From Auxenochlorella pyrenoidosa (Eukaryota > Chlorophyta > Trebouxiophyceae > Chlorellales > Chlorellaceae): DNA of 14,490 nt. The notes below the pieces were generated by a model. The model made no database searches. It was not told where the DNA came from and was given only the letters and a program-made list of their open reading frames with translations. The stretch is from contig KQ482057.1 in assembly GCA_001430745.1 (NCBI GenBank), positions 150,870 to 165,359 of the forward strand, read 5' to 3'. Positions 1-7,452 of the stretch are shown here, in pieces. The position numbers and the translations under genes are program-made. Positions within the stretch are counted from its first letter, which is position 1; the number at the start of each line of letters is the position of its first letter.

Positions 1-244
1 CCCCTCTCCTTCTCCTTCGGTCCTCACCCTGGGAAACTTGGCAGCGACATCCTAAATCAGGGACTACGACAGCGCGCCCTGCCGCGAGCCTGCCGCACAG
101 GCGCTGGGCCCCCTTGCGCGCCCCCTGCCGCCGTCCCTCCGCCAACAGCTCTCCCAAAGGCCGGCGGGTCGCACATCCCGGGCTTCGTCCCGGGCCAGGC
201 ATCCCTGCCATGCATGCACCCCATGGGCGGGCGCGGGCGCTCAC

Positions 245-3200
245 ACTGGGGGCAGGTAGGAGTAGCACTCGCGCTCAAAGCGCGGCGCCAGCTGGCGGTC
301 GGCCGCCACCAGCTCAGCATGCGCCCGGGTGAGCGACTTCCACTGCAGTGCGGCAGCAGCAGCAGCAGCGGGGTGTGTGTTTGTGTTTCGGTGATGGTGG
401 TGGTGCGTGTGGGGAGCGGTGGTGATGGTGGTGTGTGTATGGGTGTGTGGGTGGGAGGGGTGGTGGGGTGGTGGTGGGGGCCGCAGAGAGGGCCGGGGAG
501 CTGCCGCGAGGAAGTGGAGGGCTGCCGCCACTCAGGCCAGGCACAGGCGGCGGCGCAGGGGCCGCCTTGCCTGGGTGCTCTTGCGCCACTTGTTGGGGGT
601 GAGCAGCCCTGGCATGTACAGCGCGGCATTCCACCTGCGGGAGGGGCCGGGGCCAGGAATCAGCACCTGGGAAGGGGAAGGCACTGGACACAACTGGGGG
701 AGGTGGCACGGTGCGCCCGCGTCCACCGCCGCCATGCAGCCGCACACGCATGCCACCCACACGCCCAGCCGCGCCGCCCACCTCTCCACCACGCTGCCGT
801 CGGCGTTGGGGCAGGCGTTCAGCCGGCTCTTGGTGTCGCTGAGCAGCTGGAGGTAGAAGACATGGGGCGGGTACAGCGGGGTGCACGTCTCGCTGCGGCA
901 GGGCGGGGGAGGGAGAAGGGCAGGCCGGGACGCAGGCAGTGGGAGGGCTGGGACGGCTTGAGCGCATGCAGGGAGGGGCTGGCCAGCTGGCCTTCACGCA
1001 GCGTAAGGCGGCGGCCCCCCGGCTGAGGAGCCATGCTGGGCCCGGCAAGGGAGGAGCAGGGAGAAGTTTTGGCTGATACGGCTGGCGGGGGAGGGCGTGG
1101 CCGCTAGGAGGAGCGCAGCATCGCGCCGGCCGGCCTTCGCTTGCCTGATGAGCACAAACCGCTCGTTGCGACGGTCGGCCAGCGCCGAGATGATCAGCCG
1201 CCGCTCAGCCTCGGCCTGCAACAAAAAATGCTGAGAGTGCTGGAACCATTGGCCAGGGGCTAGGATCCAGATGTCACACAAGCGCGGCCTGGGTTCCCCT
1301 GGGCGAGCAGCCACTTGCATACAACAGAACCCCCTGCCCAGCAACCAGCCACCCCTGCTGGGTCACCCACCACAGTGTACTGCCCCCAGTTGACAAACAC
1401 GCGTCGGTCGATCTGGTAGCCCGCAAAGATGGACGCTGCACAGAGGGTGGGGGCCGGGGCAGGGGAGGTGCCCGCATTGGCGCCGCATACGTGCAACACA
1501 GCGGGGGCGCGCGCGTGCACGCCGTGCCGCCGCTGGGCGGAGGAGCCACGCTGAGCCCGCCGTGCGCCGCACCGTTGGTGTAGTAGAAGCCGGGCATGGT
1601 GTGCACGTACACGGAGAAGAGGTCCTGCCTGGCAATCACGCCTTCGGGGTCCACCTGCAGCGGGGCATGTCAGGAGTTTTAGGGGCTTACATTTCGGTTC
1701 AGGCTCCGAGGTTTCAGCGTGGGCAAGGGTTGAGGCAGAGCCGCGCAGGCAGAGGGTGGGGCACCTGCTGTGCCAGCGAAGCAGGGGGCGAGGCAGTGTC
1801 CTGCAGGCAGAGGAGTGCGGCGGCCCACGATGCTCGCTGCGGCTGGGCAACAGCAATGCCGCACGCATGGCCGCCAGGCAGCGGCTGTAAGCCCCCACAG
1901 GTCGCGGCGCAGCACCCACCGCGCTGAGCATGCTGAGGGGCGCCTCCATGGAACGGGAGCGCAGGGCCTGCTGTGCCTGCCCTGCCTGCTCCCCCTGGGC
2001 TGCAGCGTAGCAGGAGAGCGGGGCAGGAACCTTCAGATAGCCATTGATAAATGGGATCTGATGGTGGAAAAGCATGCAGGCGATGCCTGTTCCAGTTGAC
2101 AGGGCACGCCAGACACATTGCGAACTGTCAGGCTGGGCGCAGAGCAAGGCGACCTGCATTTTCCATGTTATGCCTTCCTCCCTGCCTTTCAACCGCCCAC
2201 CAAGGGTCGCCTCCAGCAGCGCGTTCGCCTCCAGCTGCCCCCGCTCCTGCGGCGTCACCGGCTCGTCATGCAGCCGCCGGGAGTCCCTGTGCGCTGTGCG
2301 CTGGGCCATGCTGCGGCCACGCTGGGCTGCGGCCCTTTGGGGAACCACGCCGAGCGCGGCGCTCAGATCATGAGCCCGCTCAGCCTGCCCTTGCAGGTGC
2401 CGCAGCTGCTGCGTGTGCTGCCTGGCGGGGTGCCCGCGCCTGGCGCCAGTGTGCGAGGACCCGGTGCGGCCGCCTCCGCTGGCCCCCAGGCCAGACAGCC
2501 GCCGCTGCTGCTGCCCCCGTGCCAGCTGTGCAAACGGCTCCGGCAGCGCGACCGGCTCTATCTGCGGCGACAGCAGCAACAGCGGCGGCGAGCTGCGCTG
2601 GTCAGGAGCCAGCTTGTGACACTTGCAGGCACAGGTGCGTGCCAGGCCACCAAAGGCCACCCCCAAGCCCGCCACAACCTGGCCGCAATCCACACACAGG
2701 TCAAGTGCACCGCGGCGCATGTGTCCCATGCACAGACAGATGACACGTCATGTCCGCACGGCAGCGGGCGAGCTCACCTGGCCGGCCGCCTCGAAAAAGG
2801 CGCGCCACACGGGCTCCTGGGGCATGTTGCCGCGCACCAGGAACATGAGGGCCACCCTGGGGGGCGGCTCGGGCAGGAAGCCGGCGTGCGGGCGGGCCGC
2901 CGCCGCCGCGCGCTGCGCCGCCAGCTGGTGCCGTATCGCCTGCTGCTGGCGCAGGAAGGCCCGTCGCGCCTCCAACTCCTGCGCCTGGATGTCGTCGGAT
3001 GTGGGCCAGACCGCGGAGTCTGCGGCCCCGCCTGCAGCTGCCGCATCGCCGCCGGCTGCCGCATCGCCGCCGGCTGCCGCTGCGCCGCCGGCAGCAGCGT
3101 CTGCCCCGCTGGCAGTGGCCGCTGCAGTCGATGCAACCCCAAGCTGCTCTGCTGCAGGACTAGTCCACCCCAGCAGCATGCAGCACAGCCCCACGCCCAG

Positions 3201-3356
3201 CAGCGCTGCAGCAGCATGCAGGAGGCGGCGGCTGCGATGCCCCTGCCGCCGTGCCTTGCTGGGCGACCCCGGGCCGCTGCTGTCGTCATGCCCGGGAAGG
3301 CCGCGAGCTGCCACCGCAACAACGGGCAGGCCGCCAGCTGGACCCTTCAGCTGCAT
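245..3356 (-). CDS. GT14-family (core-2/I-branching, DUF266-like) glycosyltransferase, C-terminus outside window
   Basis: Predicted spliced CDS on the minus strand, exons in transcription order: 3356-2778, 2597-2201, 1999-1920, 1654-1573, 1435-1371, 1215-1145, 892-782, 634-571, 342-245; all phases match. Seen: a basic stretch (RRQGHRSRR) then a single hydrophobic segment at residues 45-64, so a type II signal anchor fits. An Ala/Gly linker follows, then family blocks PRVALMFLVRGNMPQEPVW, LFSVYVHTMPGFYY, NWGQYTVAEAERRLI, NERFVLISETCTPLYPP and RWNAALYMP...KWRKSTQWK. These follow the order in plant GT14/DUF266 proteins (FMFL..G, YVH..PG, ER.LL..AL.D..N.RFVLLSESC.PL). The family is known to add sugars to glycans, usually in the Golgi; the substrate here cannot be told. 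The DEHY motif expected after the last exon is absent, so the gene should continue left of position 1. If the last donor (GTGAGC, 244-239) were not used, a TGA at 243-241 would end the protein. About 515 residues are visible. Family call sure; exons 2 and 3 less so. Confidence 0.85.
343..570 (-). other. GC-AG intron in the GT14 gene
   Basis: The upstream exon ends ...KWRKSTQ at CAG and the intron opens GCAAGG. It closes CTGCAG before TGGAAGTCG, giving STQ|WKSL, as the family expects. No GT donor nearby keeps the frame. On the sense strand the intron holds a long C/A-rich tract (complement of 371-480) and a short CTG run near its 3' end. Confidence 0.8.
893..1144 (-). other. GC-AG intron in the GT14 gene
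   Basis: The upstream exon ends ...RFVLI plus AG and the intron opens GCAAGC. It closes CCGCAG, and the next exon supplies C to rebuild Ser, giving RFVLI-S-ETCTPL. That matches the family block RFVLLSESCIPL, so the junction is fixed by homology and no GT donor can replace it. Confidence 0.82.
1920..2597 (-). other. Two extra coding exons inserted in the GT14 gene
   Basis: These are exon 2 (2597-2201, 132 codons plus one base) and exon 3 (1999-1920, 26 codons plus two bases). They sit between the first conserved block (ending FFEAAGQ) and the next (starting VDPEGVIARQDLF). They have exon-like codon use, with many CTG, CAG, GCG and GAG codons, and no stop. Phases fit exactly: 0 in, 1 between, 0 out, with donors GTGGGC and GTGGGT and a CTGCAG acceptor. 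Together they add about 159 residues of polar, Gln/Arg/Ala-rich sequence, e.g. LHDEPVTPQERGQLEANALL and APLSMLSA. Land-plant relatives have little between these blocks. The acceptor of exon 2 is the weak point: CAG before 2597 was chosen, but other phase-0 acceptors exist upstream. If these exons are not used, 2777-1655 is one 1,123-base intron and the core domain still reads through in frame. Confidence 0.6.
3038..3091. repeat. 18-bp tandem repeat coding an Ala/Gly linker
   Basis: Three copies of CTGCCGCATCGCCGCCGG (plus-strand reading): 3038-3055 and 3056-3073 identical, 3074-3091 with ATC changed to TGC. The unit is a multiple of three, so on the minus strand it encodes GGDAAA-like repeats. 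These lie in the luminal stem of the glycosyltransferase, between membrane anchor and catalytic domain, where length changes would be tolerated. Confidence 0.85.
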
Positions 3357-4172
3357 GTGCGGTGCCGCTCCCCTGCGGGAGCCCCGCAGCCCTGAGCGGC
3401 GCGGCGGGTGGCGGCGGCGGGTGGGCGGCGGGTGCTAAGGGGGCGGCGCTGCGGGCTGCACGCGGTTTTTATTCATGAAACGGCAGCCGCAGGTGCCCTG
3501 CCGATCAAGGTCCCGTACGCGGCGTCAATCGGTGCCGCGTTTGGTTGTCCTTGCGCTCAAAAGCAAGGCAGCAAGCTACACAAGACAGAGGTCGGTAGAG
3601 GATCAAAGCGCGCTAACAAGCCAGGCTGCAGCAAGAGGCTTGGCTCTCATCACCAGGGGGCGACGCACCGCGGCGCGCAGCGCTTGGGGCATCATGTGAA
3701 CAGTGCAGACCGCATCATTTGAATGGCTGGCGAGCTCATTCTACGGCATTCTGAGCACAAGCACAGACAAGAAGTGCGTTGAAGATCAATGGATGATAAG
3801 TCCACTGAAGTCCTCAAGCCGGGCTGGACAGGAATCCTGCCAGGATGCCCAGAGCAGCGGGCAAGAGCACCAGTGGGTGTGGCGCAGGAAGAGCCCCATT
3901 TGCACGCCTCAGGCAGGATATCAGCTGCAAAACAAGTTAAAAATAAGAGCCTTGAGATTTTTGCACTTGATTACCACAGCATGGCGCTCTCGAAAGACCT
4001 GCCGCCAGCTGGTGACGTGGCGCCGGCGCCACAATGAGGCCTCTCTCTTCGCCCCAGACTGAATTCCAATTCGCAACATTCGATTCCGATATTCCTCCCT
4101 AAAGTAGGCATTCCTCCTTGAAGGGGACATTGAGCGCCCTCCTTCCGCCCGCGTTTGCGTGGCCGCGCTCCC
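3357..4172. promoter_or_regulatory. Divergent spacer with both promoters and 5' UTRs
   Basis: This 816-base spacer separates the start codons of the minus-strand GT14 gene and the plus-strand gene at 4173. From about 3480 on, its GC content is clearly lower than in the coding exons. Visible candidates: CCAAT at 4066-4070, about 100 bases before ATG 4173; a direct repeat ATTCCTCC at 4091-4098 and 4110-4117; and, on the minus strand, an A/T-rich AATAAAAACC at 3474-3465, about 110 bases before ATG 3356, which could be TATA-like. None is proven. The small ORFs inside lack the coding bias of the neighbouring exons. Confidence 0.45.
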
Positions 4173-5660
4173 ATGGAGCGCACAGCCCGCTGGTCCCCGC
4201 CGGTCCCCAAAGTGGCCATAGACCTCGGGGCCGGCGACGAGGCGAGTTGGTCCGCAGTTAGTGCCAACCGCCGCCGTCGCCGCTGCCGCCACTAACCACT
4301 GTGTGGCGCCGCCGCTGGCGTTGCTGCGTTCCTGGCTCCCTTCCTACTGCCTACTTTAACGATTGAATCCACGTCAGTCCGTGACTCGGTCTCTGGCGTC
4401 GGTCCTTCGTCCTCGCGAATGTGACTATGCCTGAGGCTGCAGTTGGGTTCTTGGTTTTTGCTGCCGCAGGACCGGTTTGCACCACCCAGAGCATCCATCA
4501 TCTTCTCCCCCGATGGTAAGGGAGCAAAACCGTAATGATCCGGGCTCCTGCCCAGGTGGTTCTTGCACCAGCATTGAAGTTGGAATGGATGCAAGCTCTG
4601 TTGTTCAGCGGCCCTGGCCTCTGGTCTGCAGCTGCTGTGTGTCCTGTGCCTGATGCACTTCCTGGCAGCGCCCGGCCTGCCCCGGAGATCCCTCCTGGCC
4701 TCCGTTCAGGCAGCATTGCAGAAACCTCTCACAAACGTTTGTTTGCGTGTATCAGGGAAGCGGCTCTACGGGGTGCAGGCACGTCCGGCATGCCGCGTGC
4801 TGCGCTATGCTGCCGATGCAGCTGCAAGCGCGACGTGCGCTGCTGCCGACGCGCGGCAGGCAGCGCCCCCGGCTGGCCGCCGCCACGACGCCTTCCTGCG
4901 CTACATGGACGGCCTGCGCCGCAGCGAGCAGCAGGCAGAGGAGAGGGGCGTGCCGCGCCCGGTGAGCACAGGGCTGGCTGTTGCTGCCCGTCTGGCATGC
5001 TTCGGGGCTGGCAGCGGCGCCGGGGTCTCCAGTGGCAGCACCAGGGGGCGCCCAGCCCTGCAACTGCCCACGCTTCATGATTACTTCATTCCATGCTGAG
5101 ACCCAGCACGCGCGCTCCTGGCTCGCAGGCCAGCCCGGCCCGCGGAGTGTACCGTGCCAAGCTCGGCGGCTCGGAGGGCGTGGCCGGGTGCCTGGTGTGG
5201 CACCCAGACCTCCAGCGGCGCAGCCTGGCGGGCAGCGAGGGCGCAGAGGCAGAGTGGGCGGGGGGCTCGCCACCCAGCTGCAGCACGCCGGTGAGGGGGC
5301 GCTGCATGGTGGGCGAGATGCATGGCGTGGTGTGCGCTGGTTGTGCTGTGTGCGAGCAAGGGCCTCGACCAAAAGAGAACGCACTCCGCACGTGTTCATC
5401 AGACATCAATGCAGAGTGCTCATGCTGTCCATGACTCCAGGCACGCCCCAGCATGGCGCCGCCGGCGGCCAGCCTGAGCCCCACGGGCCTTGACATGTGG
5501 CGCCCGGTGAGAATGCTGCTGCCCTGCCTGAATTCCAGGCACCGCGCTGCTGCCTACTCTGCGTGGTGTGTGTTGATGCTGGGGACACACAGCGCACAAC
5601 CAGGTTGCATCCAGCGTTTGCTCCAAAACCTATGGCCCCGACCCCCCCCCTCCCCACCCC

Positions 5661-5691
<31 letters not shown>

Positions 5692-6355
5692 TGTAACCAC
5701 TCAGACATCCACATGCACGCAGTTCAGTGCCCAGCCAAGTCCTACGCACACACGCATAAACACGTGTGCCCACCCCTTTCCAGGTCACCTGCGCCGCAAC
5801 CTCGCCCCGCTTCTACTCACGAGCAGCCTTCGAGCAGCGTCGTGCAGCCTCGCCCGACATGTGAGGCGCCAAGGGCTGGCATCCCCGGTCTGGCAAACAA
5901 CAGCATGAGCAGACGTGTGGTGCGCCTGTCAAGCAGCCTGACTCGTGCCAAACTGCGCCTGCTGTGCTCGTTCGCCTCTGTTGTGCAGCGAGGCGGCCAA
6001 CAAGCGCGGGTACCTGGCCCGCCACCAGCAGCTGCGCAAGGCGCAGGCCGCCAAGGAGGCGCTCGAGGTGGAGCTGCTGCAGGCCTGGCCCCACGGGGTG
6101 CCGGTGCGTTTCCCTGAAAAACAGTGGTGACTTCTCTTGAAGCAATTGTCTGTGGGTGTCGGCTGAGATTTCCATGGCGCAGCCGCAGCACACGCCCCTG
6201 TGGCTAGGCCACGTGCCTTACACCCGCCGACTGACTCCCACTCCATACCGCCCCTGCAACAGAGGAAGATGCTGGTGGCGGCCCGCGCCGAGGGGCTCCA
6301 ACCCCATGCCATTGAGAGCGTCTCTCACGGTGCCCAGATCACGCGCTCCGGCTAG
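4173..6355 (+). CDS. Unrecognised eight-exon protein, about 282 residues
   Basis: Predicted spliced CDS: 4173-4256, 4470-4515, 4756-4961, 5129-5290, 5441-5506, 5784-5860, 5989-6103, 6263-6355, ending TAG. Every junction keeps phase; donors are GTTAGT, GTAAGG, GTGAGC, GTGAGG, GTGAGA, GTGAGG and GTGCGT. ATG 4173 has a good context (CCCATGG). Seen in the protein: PRASIIFSPDGKRLYG rebuilt across the second and third exons, an Ala-rich stretch, HDAFLRYMDGLRRSEQQAEE, RGVYRAKLGGSEGVAGCLVW, SPRFYSRAAFEQRRAASPD, and a charged helix EAANKRGYLARHQQLRKAQA that could be a coiled coil. No signal peptide, membrane segment or catalytic motif was recognised. FSPDGKRLYG resembles a beta-propeller strand, but one copy is not enough to call a repeat family. 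The first exon is least certain: GAG|GCGAGT at 4241 would also keep frame. Function unknown. Confidence 0.68.
5642..5692 (+). repeat. C-rich CCCCA-type tract in intron 5 of the unknown gene
   Basis: A run of C blocks of four to nine bases, broken by single A or T, lies inside intron 5507-5783 about 90 bases before its acceptor. The complementary strand has many G4-G9 runs and could form G-quadruplexes. The following bases to about 5765 stay C/A-rich (ACACACACGC type). Confidence 0.85.
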
Positions 6356-6993
6356 GTCTGCCTACTGTGCCGCATCAGACCCATGGAGGCGAGTGTGTCC
6401 ACCACAGGCGGCTGTTGTGTGCACACGTTTGCTGCAGCCCCCTGCATGTGCTCCCCTGCTGCCGATCTGCTGCTGCTCCGTATCCCGTCAGTGCGGTGGC
6501 ATTAAGACTTTCTAACACGATGTCCTGCTGATGCAGTGCTTTCAGTTGAGACGAACACACATGCGGGCTGATCGTTTCAGGTTTTGGCAAGGATGGAAAT
6601 TAGTGTGATCTCTCTACCAGTGTGGCTTGGCAATGCCCTGTACAGCCCCACAAGACTTCCAGACAAGACATTTGTACCGTTTCGCCCTGAGCCTGCCCCT
6701 AAAAATATGTGTAGCCTCCTAGCCTTGTTAAGTTATGACTCCGTGATTGTTACTGTAGCATGTTTGTAGCAAGGAAGCCAGCATGCAAGGTAATTGGTGG
6801 AAGGACAGAGCCCTGGGGGCCAGCACCGCTGCTGGTGCTGCATCGCCCGGGGGACGCACTGGAGGCTAGGCGGGCTGGATACTGACAGCGCTGGCAGGTG
6901 ACGTGTGATTAGGCGGGCAGAGGGCTGGCCTTCTGCAGCAGGCTGCCTGTGCGCCATGTGCAGACCCGGCAGGCGGGGGTGGGCTGCCCGTAG

Positions 6994-7022
6994 ACGTGGC
7001 TTTGGACGAGCCAAAGCCACGT
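6994..7022. other. Perfect 12-bp inverted repeat, 5-base loop
   Basis: ACGTGGCTTTGG, loop ACGAG, then CCAAAGCCACGT. Flanks (GGCGGGGGTGGGCTGCC on one side, GCCACGGCGAGCCACCGCC on the other) could extend it imperfectly. It lies in the convergent 3' region, so it could sit in the 3' UTR of either gene. Role unknown. Confidence 0.8.
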
Positions 7023-7325
7023 GCCACGGCGAGCCACCGCCGCAGCCGCAGCGGGCGTAAGGCAGCAAGCTGCAGTGCGCAGCGCGGGGCGTGGCCCCCT
7101 GCATCGCAAGGCAGGAATGGAATACAGGACAAGTGAGCAGGCGTCGCAACCTGCACGTGCTGCAGCCGAAACCTACCGCCCCAATTCGTCCAGACCGCCA
7201 GAGCTGAGGCCGTGTCTCTTGGGCAGCGTGTTGAATGCTCACCTGTGGCTCGGTACCTGCGCAGGGCACAAAGGAAGGGCCCACAATCACCAAGGGGCAA
7301 CAAGCATATCAGAGAGAGCGCCCTT

Positions 7326-7326
<1 letters not shown>

Positions 7327-7356
<30 letters not shown>
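7327..7356. repeat. (CAG)10 trinucleotide repeat
   Basis: Ten uninterrupted CAG units on the plus strand, read as (CTG)10 in transcripts from the minus-strand gene. The tract lies about 100 bases past that gene's stop codon, so it is probably in its 3' UTR. Unlike most CAG/CTG runs in this window, it is outside a coding exon. Confidence 0.9.
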
Positions 7357-7358
<2 letters not shown>

Positions 7359-7452
7359 CGAGTGCAGATCAGCAAGGCATGCGGGGATCAGAGCAGTGGC
7401 TAGCGACGGCAAAGCAGCTCGCAGGAAGCACCAACTGTGATGTGTCCGAGGG

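Larger units (their letters stand above)
6356..7452. other. Convergent spacer, presumed 3' UTRs of both flanking genes
   Basis: This stretch of 1,097 bases lies between the stop at 6355 (plus) and the stop at 7455-7453 (minus). I see no spliced coding signal: ORFs here are short or of mixed composition, and none carries recognisable motifs. The 6480-6780 part is AT-richer than elsewhere. I could not find a clear TGTAA polyadenylation signal, the usual green-algal one, on either strand, so the transcript ends are unknown. It contains the hairpin at 6994-7022 and the (CAG)10 tract at 7327-7356. Confidence 0.5.

Noticed and set aside
1260..2729. 489-codon minus-strand ORF as a single gene
   Set aside because: It runs through several introns in the wrong frame for exons 1654-1573 and 1435-1371; only 2597-2201 of it is kept, as an exon of the glycosyltransferase.
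2118..3395. 425-codon plus-strand ORF
   Set aside because: It is antisense to the first glycosyltransferase exons; long open antisense frames are expected in such GC-rich DNA.
3789..4037. 82-codon plus-strand ORF in the divergent spacer
   Set aside because: Its codon use lacks the GC-rich third positions of the neighbouring exons, no motif is seen, and it sits where promoter and 5' UTR are expected.
4653..5099. ATG at 4653 as the start of the plus-strand gene, with a transit-peptide-like N-terminus
   Set aside because: Splicing 4515 to 4756 joins FSPD-G-KRLYG in phase with strong GTAAGG and ATCAG sites, which explains the sequence better. The 4653 start remains a fallback.
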